A DNA stretch of 64,000 bases, taken from the NCBI GenBank assembly GCA_965220385.1, contig OZ244825.1, forward strand, positions 4,650,001 through 4,714,000. The letters run 5' to 3'. The stretch comes from PCPOR2b sp965220385 (GTDB taxonomy: Bacteria > Poribacteria > WGA-4E > PCPOR2b). A program made the position numbers and the translations under genes. A model generated the notes under the pieces. It was not told where the DNA came from and ran no database searches. It was given only the letters and a program-made list of their open reading frames with translations. This document shows, in pieces, positions 14,966 through 22,538 of the stretch. Numbering within the stretch: the stretch's first letter is position 1; every line of letters starts with the position of its first letter.

Positions 14966-17074
14966 TTATTCTATTTCAGTTGCACCCTCTACATAGTAAA
15001 GGTAGCATCGACACGAATGAGTTTCTGTGAACGCGATTTCGTCAGGATACGCCTCACTGCAATGCGGCATCGCATCGGGGCAACGTGGATGAAAATGGCA
15101 GCCCCTCGGCGGGTTAATTGGGGACGGCACATCCCCTTCAAGGTGGATCTTTTCGATCCCTGTCTCTGGATCAATTTTGGGGACAGCCGATAATAGTGCA
15201 CGGGTGTAAGGGTGCTTGGGTCCGTCAAAGATCTCTTCGGTAGTTCCTCGCTCAACAATTCGACCGAGATACATCACCGCCACCTCGTCGGCGAGATACT
15301 CCACCACAGAGAGGTTATGGGTGATAAACAGATAGGTCAGATCCAAGTCGTCCTGAAGTTCCTTGAGCAGGTTCAAAATCTGCGCCTGGACGGAAACGTC
15401 CAGCGCGCTCGTCGCCTCGTCACAAACGATAAATTCCGGTTCAACCGCCAAGCACCGCGCGATACCAATCCGTTGACGCTGCCCACCAGAGAACTCGTGA
15501 GGATACCGATTGACCATATCAGGCGACAATCCCACACGCTGCATCAGTTCACGCACACGGTCCTCTCGCTCAGACCGATTCTCTCCAATGCCGTGGGTTA
15601 TCATCCCCTCCTGAATCGCCCCCCCAATCATCGCACGCGGATTCAACGATGAATAAGGGTCTTGGAAAATTATCTGAAGCTTTCGTCGATACGGATGCAG
15701 TTCAGATCTGCTCAACCCCGCAAGATCAACATCATCGTAACGGATTTCCCCTTGAATTGGAACACCGAGCCGCAGAACCGCCTTGCCGAGCGTCGTTTTC
15801 CCACACCCCGACTCCCCAACGAGGGCAAGGGTTTTCCCTTTAGGAATGGTAAGACTGACCCCATCCACCGCATAGACATAGCCAACCGTCCGCTTAAGTA
15901 TTCCCTTTACAATTGGAAAATGGACGCGCAGACTGTCCACCTGAATGAACGATTCATCGGTGCTGTCAGATTCGGGAATGGGAGACGGTACCGCGGTAGT
16001 TGGGATTGATGCGCTTTCATCCTCTGCCGTACGGTCAGTGCGGTTAAAACCAAGGTTATAGAGATGACACGCGGTATGATGGTCCGCATCTATTTCAATT
16101 AACGGCGGCAAAACGATATCACAACCATCCATGACTTGCGGACACCGATCAGCAAAACGACACCCATCAGGATATCGCGTCGCTTGCGGAACACGTCCTT
16201 GGATGGTTTGCAAGGCATCGCCCCGCTTTTGACGCGAGGGGAGCGAGTCGAGCAGCTTGGTCGTGTAGGGATGGCGGGGATTGTGGTAAAGCGTATTCCA
16301 ATCGCTGGTTTCGACAATTTTCCCGGCGTACATGACGGCGACACGATCCGCCATCTCGGAGACAACGCCAAGATCATGGGTGATCAGCAGCACCGCCATG
16401 CCGAATTCGCGTTGGAGACTCTTGATCAGATCAAGAATTTGTGCCTGAATCGTAACGTCCAATGCAGTTGTCGGCTCATCCGCAATCAGCAAACCGGGCC
16501 GACACGACAGCGCAATCGCTATCATGACACGCTGCCTCATGCCCCCCGACAGTTGGTGGGGGTATTCGTCAAAACGCCGCGCTGGTTCAGGAATGCCGAC
16601 CAGATCCAACATCTCAATAGCAGCATTTTTCGCAGCATTGCCACCTATCTTCTGATGCTGCTGAATCGCTTCCAAGATCTGATTCCCAACCGTAAACACA
16701 GGATTGAGGCTCGTCATCGGCTCTTGGAAGATCATTGCAATCTCGTCACCGCGAAGCTTGCGCTTTTCTACCTCTGGCAACCGGGTGATCTCTCTGCCCT
16801 TATAATGAATCTCACCACCGGCAATAAATCCTGCTGGTTGCGGCACGAGTTGACTTATTGATAACGCTGTCACACTCTTGCCGCAGCCCGATTCCCCAAC
16901 AATCGCAAAAATTTCGTTATGCTGAATCTCAAAGGACACACCATCGACAGCACGCGCAAGTCCCGACGTGTCGGGATTCCGAGAATCGGCAGCTTCCGCA
17001 GTGCGAAAGTAGGTCTTGAGGTTGTCAACGCGCAATAGGGGGGCAGGCTGTTTCACCTTTTGCTCCCTTGACAT
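14966..17074 (-). CDS. Fused oligopeptide/dipeptide ABC transporter ATPase (OppD-OppF fusion)
   Basis: About 702 residues from ATG 17074 (MSREQKVKQPAP). The open frame extends further upstream through a hairpin, but homology begins at LLRVDNLKTYF. Two complete nucleotide-binding domains are present. The first has Walker A GESGCGKS, signature LSGGMRQRV and Walker B LLIADEPTTALD; the second has GESGCGKT, FSGGQRQRI and FIVCDEATSALD. Each is followed by the oligopeptide-specific C-terminal segment with a CRFADRCP or CHFHPRCPD Cys cluster. It powers uptake of peptides or similar solutes, but no permease or binding protein lies nearby, so its partners are elsewhere. Residues roughly 28-40 hold a short insertion encoded by a palindrome (16961-16989). 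Confidence 0.92.
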   Translation of the reverse strand: MSREQKVKQPAPLLRVDNLKTYFRTAEAADSRNPDTSGLARAVDGVSFEIQHNEIFAIVGESGCGKSVTALSISQLVPQPAGFIAGGEIHYKGREITRLPEVEKRKLRGDEIAMIFQEPMTSLNPVFTVGNQILEAIQQHQKIGGNAAKNAAIEMLDLVGIPEPARRFDEYPHQLSGGMRQRVMIAIALSCRPGLLIADEPTTALDVTIQAQILDLIKSLQREFGMAVLLITHDLGVVSEMADRVAVMYAGKIVETSDWNTLYHNPRHPYTTKLLDSLPSRQKRGDALQTIQGRVPQATRYPDGCRFADRCPQVMDGCDIVLPPLIEIDADHHTACHLYNLGFNRTDRTAEDESASIPTTAVPSPIPESDSTDESFIQVDSLRVHFPIVKGILKRTVGYVYAVDGVSLTIPKGKTLALVGESGCGKTTLGKAVLRLGVPIQGEIRYDDVDLAGLSRSELHPYRRKLQIIFQDPYSSLNPRAMIGGAIQEGMITHGIGENRSEREDRVRELMQRVGLSPDMVNRYPHEFSGGQRQRIGIARCLAVEPEFIVCDEATSALDVSVQAQILNLLKELQDDLDLTYLFITHNLSVVEYLADEVAVMYLGRIVERGTTEEIFDGPKHPYTRALLSAVPKIDPETGIEKIHLEGDVPSPINPPRGCHFHPRCPDAMPHCSEAYPDEIAFTETHSCRCYLYYVEGATEIE
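16961..16989. repeat. Palindromic insertion inside the ABC ATPase coding region
   Basis: TCCCGACGTGTCGGGA (7-bp stem) is followed by tccgagaatcgg. It encodes the NPDTSG stretch between the first beta strand (TYFRTAE) and RAVDGVSFEI, where OppD proteins normally have only a few residues. It resembles the intergenic P module and keeps the reading frame. Confidence 0.5.
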
Positions 17075-17077
17075 ACT

Positions 17078-17097
17078 CTCCGTCCTAAAGGACGGAG
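17078..17097. repeat. Perfect hairpin just upstream of the ABC ATPase start
   Basis: CTCCGTCC-TAAA-GGACGGAG, an 8-bp perfect stem with a 4-nt loop, 4 bp from the ATG. Hairpins of this sequence type occur at ends of IS200/IS605-family elements, but no transposase is present. It may instead attenuate translation. Confidence 0.55.
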
Positions 17098-17148
17098 TTT
17101 TAGGGCTAAAGTGATTTTTGATAAATAGCCATTGTGCAATTTGAGATA

Positions 17149-17805
17149 CTAGACAGACACTCGGCAAACCGCCCCAGATCCCGCATCGCAGTACAAGAAG
17201 CATCCATCCCAGCGCGTCATACCGTGCGGCTCTGGATGTGGTTCGGGAATTTCGATCTTATCAAGGATCGAACCATCTTTGAGACTCATACGATAGAAGG
17301 CGCGGTAGTTTGTCTCAACACACCAGAGATCATCCCCTTCCCACGCGATACCGTGCGGACGAACCCCGGGAGCCGGGAAAGAATGCAGGACAGCGAGGTC
17401 GTTTTCTGGATCTAACTGATAAACGGTCGCTGAAGGCGGCACCGCCATCCACAGTTTGCCATCGCGCCACTCCAATCCGTGCGCACCCGACTTCTCGGCA
17501 CCCGCTGTCGGATAGGAAGCAAGAGTCTCCCCAGTTGCTGGATCGACTTTTAGAATTACCGGACCATCGGCTTCTATGCGTGTCGGCACAAAAGTTGATG
17601 CGAGCCAAAGGTTCGTGCCGTCAACCGTAACACCGCTCCCGTGTTCAGAATCTGTGTCGATAGCCCGTATCGTTTCCCCTTCGTAGGAAACGAGGAGCGC
17701 TTGGTTTGAGACCTGATCCAGAAACCAGATCCCTTCCTCTGTGGCTTGCATACCGTTTGGCTGGGGTCCCGGAAAGTCAAACATCTTTTCTATCTTAACT
17801 GCCAT
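17149..17805 (-). CDS. Beta-propeller protein of the glutaminyl-cyclotransferase/SMP-30-like type
   Basis: 218 residues from ATG 17805 (MAVKIEKMFDFPGPQPNG), chosen because AAAGGAGAATTC lies upstream; the open frame extends further but without a ribosome site. Repeated blade motifs are visible: GIWFLDQVSNQALLVSYEGE, GTNLWLAST, GAHGLEWRDGKLWMAVPP, RPHGIAWEGDDLWCVET, EPHGMTRWDGCFLYCDAG. No signal peptide, so cytoplasmic. Enzymatic activity cannot be assigned from sequence alone. It may share a transcript with the downstream ABC ATPase. Confidence 0.8.
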   Translation of the reverse strand: MAVKIEKMFDFPGPQPNGMQATEEGIWFLDQVSNQALLVSYEGETIRAIDTDSEHGSGVTVDGTNLWLASTFVPTRIEADGPVILKVDPATGETLASYPTAGAEKSGAHGLEWRDGKLWMAVPPSATVYQLDPENDLAVLHSFPAPGVRPHGIAWEGDDLWCVETNYRAFYRMSLKDGSILDKIEIPEPHPEPHGMTRWDGCFLYCDAGSGAVCRVSV

Positions 17806-17875
17806 AATGAATTCTCCTTTATTTGGTTGAGAAATTTCTTGCAAATATCTGAAGACAAGGAACGAACCTGAATCG

Positions 17876-20254
17876 TTAGTTGTCCGATTTAAGTGCGCGA
17901 TCAAGGACCTCATCCACATGATCAACAAATATGAACTCAAGTCCTTCTTTAGCATCATCGGGCACCTCAACCAGATCCTTCTGGTTGCGTTCGGGTAGGA
18001 TAACAGTCTTAATCCCCGCCTGCTTGGCAGCGAGGGTTTTCTCCTTCAAACCACCAATCGGTAACACACGCCCTCGTAACGTAATTTCGCCGGTCATCGC
18101 AACGCCAGGGATAACGCTGTGCCTCGTCGCCAGAGAAGCGAGCGCCGTGGCAATTGTAATACCGGCGGAAGGACCATCTTTCGGACTTGCCCCCGCTGGC
18201 ACATGAACGTGGATGTCATGCTTTCGGAAAAAACTGGGATCGAAATGTAACGCCTCCGATTGAGACTTGACATAGCTCAGTGCCGCTTGGGCAGATTCCT
18301 GCATCACATCGCCGAGCTGACCTGTGAGAAGTAACTTCCCCTCACCAGCCATGCTCGTTGCTTCGATAAACAGAATTTCACCCCCATAAGCAGTAGCGGA
18401 CATACCGGTTACAACACCAATCTCCTCCTTCCGTTCAGCAATCTCAGAGAAGAATTTGGTTGGTCCCAGATAGTCCGTCACATCGTCAACCGTCACATGG
18501 GTTGGCTTCTCTTTCCCCTCGGCAATCTGGCGAGCCACCTTTCGACAGATTGTCCCCATCTCACGTTCAAGGTTCCGGACACCCGCCTCACGGGTGTATT
18601 TGTCAATTACCTGATGAAGCGCGTCATCCGCAATTGAGAGCGTATCCTCTCCAATCCCGTGTGCTTCGAGTTGACGCGGGATGAGATACTGCTTGGCAAT
18701 CATCAGTTTCTCGTTGGCGGTATAACCGGGCAGTTCAAGAATTTCGAGGCGGTCAAGCAAAGCCGGGGGAATAGTGTGTAGCTGATTAGCGGTAGTAATA
18801 AACATCACCTTCGAGAGGTCGAAGGGCACCTCAAGATAGTTATCCACAAAGTCAAAATTCTGCTCCGGATCGAGCACCTCAAGCAGCGCAGCGGCGGGGT
18901 CACCGCGGAAATCCGAGCCGAGCTTGTCAACTTCGTCCAACATAAAAATCGGGTTATTGGATTCCACCTGGCGTAAGCTTTTTACGATACGCCCCGGCAT
19001 TGAGCCGATGTAGGTCCGCCGATGTCCTCGAATCTCTGCCTCGTCGTGAACCCCACCCAGCGAGATCCGCACAAACTTCCGCTCCATAGCTCTGGCGATT
19101 GATGCCCCCAACGAGGTCTTCCCAACCCCCGGTGGTCCCACAAAGCAGAGGATCGGTCCCTTCATATCTTCCTTGAGCATCCGCACCGCAAGGTATTCCA
19201 GAATCCGGTCTTTGACCTTTTCCAAGTTATAGTGATCTTCATCCAGAACCTGCTTCGCATGAGCAATATCGAGCCTATCCTGTGTGTTGGCATCCCAAGG
19301 AAGGTTAATAAGCCAATCAAGGTAATTTCGTGAAACGGTCGACTCCGGCGAAGCGGAGTGCATTTTGGAGAGACGATTGAGTTCTTTTTCCGCGACAGCG
19401 TGCACTTTTTCAGGCATATTTGCCTTTTCAATCTGCTCGCGCATCTCCTCAACTTCCAGTAACAGATCGTCGGTCTCACCAAGCTCTTTTTGGATCGCTT
19501 TCATCTGTTCACGGAGAAAGTATTCACGTTGACCTTGGTTAATCACACCTTGGGCATCGGACTGTATCTTGGTCTCCAATTCAAGCAGATCGAGTTCTTT
19601 GGTGAGCGGAGTAATTAATTGAGCCAATCGATCCGTGGGGGAGAGAGTTTCTAAGAGTATCTGTTTATCTTCAGGTTTGAGATCGAGCGTCGCAGCGATA
19701 TAATCTGCCAGTCGCCCCGGTTCCTCAATATTGTCTGCAATAATACTGAACTCTTCCTGATATCGTGATGATAACTCAACAATCTTCTCAAATAACGAGA
19801 TAGCACTACGCATCAAGGCTTCTACTTCAACAGTCGTTTCTTCCTCCTGCTCTTCAATGATCCGCACACGCCCTTTGATAAATGGATCAGTCTGTGTAAT
19901 CTCTTCAATTTCAACCCTTGCGCGTCCCTGTGCAAGGAACAAAACGTTCTCATCCTCTTTGCGACACTTGATAATATGAATCTGCGTTCCAACCGCGTTG
20001 AAGTCTTCAACCGTCAGATCCGCCGCGTCCTCATCCGACCGGAGCTTAAAGATACAGAGCAGGCGTGACCCGTCGATGAGTGCTTCGTCGACAGCCGATG
20101 TAATGCTCTCTCCCGATAATACAACGTGATGCGGCGGAAACGGAGGCACCGGCGGCATATACGGGAAGATAACCAGATCGCCCGGAACAGGAATAATTGG
20201 CAGTTCTTTCGGCTCTTCCACGTTACTCTCCTGTTTGTCTCTATCCTTCGCCAT
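17876..20254 (-). CDS. lon: Lon ATP-dependent protease
   Basis: About 792 residues. ATG 20254 (MAKDRDKQ) is preferred for its 7-nt spacing to AAAGGAG; an adjacent ATG at 20257 is equally possible. The N-terminal substrate-binding domain (LPIIPVPGDLVIFPYMPPVP) and coiled coil (QREYFLREQMKAIQKELGE) are followed by AAA+ Walker A GPPGVGKTSLG and Walker B IFMLDEVDKLG. The C-terminal protease has the Ser-Lys dyad: Ser in KDGPSAGITIA, Lys in IGGLKEKTLAA. It degrades damaged cytoplasmic proteins. The start overlaps the last codons of the upstream hsp20 gene, so the two are translationally coupled in a stress operon. Confidence 0.97.
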   Translation of the reverse strand: MAKDRDKQESNVEEPKELPIIPVPGDLVIFPYMPPVPPFPPHHVVLSGESITSAVDEALIDGSRLLCIFKLRSDEDAADLTVEDFNAVGTQIHIIKCRKEDENVLFLAQGRARVEIEEITQTDPFIKGRVRIIEEQEEETTVEVEALMRSAISLFEKIVELSSRYQEEFSIIADNIEEPGRLADYIAATLDLKPEDKQILLETLSPTDRLAQLITPLTKELDLLELETKIQSDAQGVINQGQREYFLREQMKAIQKELGETDDLLLEVEEMREQIEKANMPEKVHAVAEKELNRLSKMHSASPESTVSRNYLDWLINLPWDANTQDRLDIAHAKQVLDEDHYNLEKVKDRILEYLAVRMLKEDMKGPILCFVGPPGVGKTSLGASIARAMERKFVRISLGGVHDEAEIRGHRRTYIGSMPGRIVKSLRQVESNNPIFMLDEVDKLGSDFRGDPAAALLEVLDPEQNFDFVDNYLEVPFDLSKVMFITTANQLHTIPPALLDRLEILELPGYTANEKLMIAKQYLIPRQLEAHGIGEDTLSIADDALHQVIDKYTREAGVRNLEREMGTICRKVARQIAEGKEKPTHVTVDDVTDYLGPTKFFSEIAERKEEIGVVTGMSATAYGGEILFIEATSMAGEGKLLLTGQLGDVMQESAQAALSYVKSQSEALHFDPSFFRKHDIHVHVPAGASPKDGPSAGITIATALASLATRHSVIPGVAMTGEITLRGRVLPIGGLKEKTLAAKQAGIKTVILPERNQKDLVEVPDDAKEGLEFIFVDHVDEVLDRALKSDN

Positions 20255-20753
20255 CATCAAGCTCCTTTCGCCCTGGAGTTTCAGGGGAAACAATCTCTAA
20301 CTCTTGCTTCGATTCGACAACAATCTCCTTGGGCTCATTTACCGGTGCCTTTGGAATACGGATCTCAAGAAAACCATTTGTATAGCTTGCAACTGGCTCC
20401 ACATCCTCCGCGAAGATATTCGGTAGGACAATTGATCGCTCAAAGGGACCGTAGTTCAATTCAGCTTGATGGTAGTGTTCTTTCTTCAAAGCAGTCCGAT
20501 CTTGTCGATATCCTTTGAGGGTTAAGACATTCCGATTTAGTTGGACTTTGAGGTCTTCGCTCGGTTCTATGCCTGCGATTTCAATCTTAACAACAAAACT
20601 ATCCACCGTCTCATAAATGTCCATCGGCGGTCGCCAGTGCGCCGTTTCATTTGTTAAATCCTGGGACGGTTCCTTAAAATCATCGAAAAGACGGTCGATC
20701 TCTTCCTGCATTTGAAAGAAATGATCAAGGAGTCGGTTCGGGTTTGATTTCAC
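20241..20753 (-). CDS. Hsp20 family protein, first gene of the lon operon
   Basis: 170 residues starting at GTG 20753, with GAAAGGAGGATAAACAG upstream (AGGAGG, 8 nt). Alpha-crystallin domain: WRPPMDIYETVDSFVVKIEIAGIEPSEDLKVQLNRNVLTLKG is recognisable in order, then YGPFERSIVLP and FLEIRIPKAP with the I-x-I element. A Glu/Pro-rich tail ends at KELDDGEG. Holdase chaperone. The gene overlaps lon by 14 nt, pairing a chaperone and a protease in one transcript, parallel to the hsp20/DegP pair at 12.7-14.9 kb. Confidence 0.92.
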   Translation of the reverse strand: MKSNPNRLLDHFFQMQEEIDRLFDDFKEPSQDLTNETAHWRPPMDIYETVDSFVVKIEIAGIEPSEDLKVQLNRNVLTLKGYRQDRTALKKEHYHQAELNYGPFERSIVLPNIFAEDVEPVASYTNGFLEIRIPKAPVNEPKEIVVESKQELEIVSPETPGRKELDDGEG

Positions 20754-20875
20754 CTGTTTATCCTCCTTTCATCGATTTGAGTGGACTCCAACAGTAGGTT
20801 CAAAATAAAGTGCAACATGCGACGAGTGTGAAACGTGATGCCTGAAACCAATTTGTTCATTGATTCATTAGTATT

Positions 20876-21051
20876 AGGAGTTACGCAGTTGAGTGTTCAG
20901 CTCCTTGTAGCTCGGCGATCAATCGCCGCAGGACACCGTTCCCAACCCTGGTCTCCCCGATAGAATCGGGACTCCGACAAGCCGAGAGCAGGCAGGCGGA
21001 GCAGGCGGGGTTAAGAAGTGCGCTACTACAAACTCAAGTGTGTAAGTCCTG
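20876..21051. repeat. MITE-like element A, copy 3
   Basis: 176 bp from AGGAGTTACGCAG to GTGTGTAAGTCCT. Inside it are a tcggcgatcaatcgccg hairpin, a ccccgatagaatcggga P core and the ctccgacaagccgagagcag P text. It fills most of the 20754-21128 gap; nothing else is seen there. Confidence 0.7.
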
Positions 21052-21128
21052 TTATTTTTAGAATTCACTATAATGAACCAAATCGGTTTTTGTTACACGA
21101 TTTCTTAACATGAGCCAACCAAGATAGC

Positions 21129-21716
21129 CTATCGCACAGAAAAAAGCTCACTGAATAACAGATGAAAAACTGCCACCTCACCTTTTTCAAGGCACTCAGT
21201 CTCAATCTCCGGTACAATCGTCGCTGCTGCACGTGGAGAAAGCAGTTTATAGCCGAAACTGTTGAGTAGCCGTTCAACAAGGAATACAATCTGTCTCTCT
21301 CTCTGCGATAACTGCGCTTTTTTCGGATATGCAAATATCAGATCTCCGTCGGTGCCATCCGTGAACATTTCCCACACATAATAGTAATAGTAGGGAGCGA
21401 TGTGGCTGACGAAGGTTTGTAGGACACGCGTTTTTCCGCCGGTCTGAGTTAAAAGATCCAAACCATCGTCCAGAAAATCCGTTTGTCCTTGATGTAACAA
21501 CACCTCAACCACGTAACAATGATCGTTTTCTAGGTTTGTAAAATCTCGCACAGCGTATTCAGGAAGCAATTTTTGGATAATCGAGATTGCGGTTTTCCAC
21601 TCCTCTGGTGGCATCATTGCCAGGGAATCGCGGTGTTCCCATATATGGACAAGCTCGGTGATAGGAATGTCTTTTTCTTTTAGATCTGGACGGGACATAT
21701 CTAACCTTCCATTCAT
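21129..21716 (-). CDS. Unknown 195-residue protein, possible immunity partner
   Basis: 195 residues from ATG 21716, overlapping the upstream small gene by ATGA, so translationally coupled to it. No signal peptide or membrane segment. It is acidic and leucine-rich (ELVHIWEHRDSLAMMPPEEW, LLPEYAVRDFTNLENDHCYV, LLSPRAAATIVPEIETECLE). I do not recognise the family. Its position behind a short basic protein resembling a toxin tail suggests it may be an immunity protein, but this is inference from arrangement only. Confidence 0.6.
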   Translation of the reverse strand: MNGRLDMSRPDLKEKDIPITELVHIWEHRDSLAMMPPEEWKTAISIIQKLLPEYAVRDFTNLENDHCYVVEVLLHQGQTDFLDDGLDLLTQTGGKTRVLQTFVSHIAPYYYYYVWEMFTDGTDGDLIFAYPKKAQLSQRERQIVFLVERLLNSFGYKLLSPRAAATIVPEIETECLEKGEVAVFHLLFSELFSVR

Positions 21717-21898
21717 TTAGCGAAGCGTCGGTCTGTTAAGAGCTTTTTGGCTTTCCTTGCGCTCTTGTCCCCTGCCCTAGTGGCACGCTCCAATTCATTC
21801 CAACGGCGGTGCATCCATTCACGTGGAAATTCTCGGAATATGGACCCTTTTTTAGATCTCAGCAGCTCTTCAATGAGGGGATTGTCATGTAGGTTCAC
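21713..21898 (-). CDS. Short basic protein, probable 5'-truncated toxin-domain remnant
   Basis: 61 residues if begun at GTG 21898 (MNLHDNPLIEELLRSKKGSI...), which has no convincing ribosome site. The frame stays open upstream (DRNEWVNLHD) into the end of MITE-like element B at 21914, where it loses any plausible start, so the gene appears cut by that insertion. The C-terminal part (REFPREWMHRRWNELERATR, AGDKSARKAKKLLTDRRFAK) is rich in Arg/Lys and resembles, from memory, the tails of polymorphic toxin C-terminal domains (RAGD-x-x-ARKA-x-KLLTD-x-RF). It is coupled by ATGA to the 21129-21716 gene. Confidence 0.45.
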   Translation of the reverse strand: MNLHDNPLIEELLRSKKGSIFREFPREWMHRRWNELERATRAGDKSARKAKKLLTDRRFAK

Positions 21899-21913
21899 CC
21901 ATTCATTCCTATC

Positions 21914-22116
21914 TATGGTAGATTTTAGAATTACTTAGACAATCCCAATGCACAACCCACCCCCTAAATCCCGCCCCCGATAAATCCTCGATGAATCGGG
22001 ACTCCGACAAGCCGAGAGCAGGCAGGCGGGATGTGCCACTTATCAGGGGGACTTTGGAAACTTCGTTAAGGTCGGAGTTATTGGTAAATGTCTACTTATT
22101 TCTCTAATTCACCATA
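21914..22116. repeat. MITE-like element B, copy 1, with a P module inside
   Basis: Ends TATGGTAGATTTTAGAATTA and, on the other strand, TATGGTGAATTAGAGAAATA form imperfect terminal inverted repeats of about 27 bp ending in TAGAC. Compared with copy 2 (38647-38783) it is collinear (cccctaaatccc ... ttatcagggggactttggaaac) except for about 65 extra bp at 21969-22033. The extra piece is exactly the P module text (cgataaatcctcgatgaatcgggactccgacaagccgagagcag...). Confidence 0.8.
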
Positions 22117-22514
22117 AACGCAAGTTGCTAGGGCGTGTGGAAATTTATGTGAAGTTGTTCGTAAGCATAGGGGCTTGCATCCCGATTTATCGGGGGCAAG
22201 GTCTCCTCGCCCATTGTCCAACGCGGGTTGGAAGCCTTAAACCATACAAGTTGAGTCAATTGTAGGTCGAGATTCACACCTCGACAGAATACCCGGCGTG
22301 TCGCGCTACAATCCGGGCTGATTGAGCCAACACTGTCGCACTATGTCCGAGATATTTTCGATTTTGGAAAATTGACCTACAGAGGTCCGAAATCGTCTCT
22401 GTTGTCCGAACAAAGGGTTGGGAGATCCAATCCCCGCGGGGGAGGATGCGTCTGTGCACCTCCCCCGATTATCTGGTTATGATGAAATGTCAACACGCCC
22501 TAGCAACTTGCGTT
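22117..22514. repeat. MITE-like element C, copy 1, with perfect terminal inverted repeats
   Basis: A 398-bp element bounded by perfect 22-bp inverted repeats beginning AACGCAAGTTGCTAGGGCGT (22117-22138 and 22493-22514). It abuts the end of element B. A short open frame inside (22274-22459, minus, GTG start) has no ribosome site and no recognisable family, so I do not call it. A related element with the same AAG-T/C-TGCTAG core ends lies at 54135-54278. Confidence 0.85.
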
Positions 22515-22538
22515 ATCTAAGCAAAGCGAAATTACAGC

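Noticed and set aside
17078..17097. IS200/IS605 insertion upstream of the ABC ATPase
   Set aside because: Only one hairpin is present; no TnpA, TnpB or second end was found.
22274..22459. Small ORF inside element C as a transposase remnant
   Set aside because: GTG start without ribosome site, no recognisable motif, only 61 residues.
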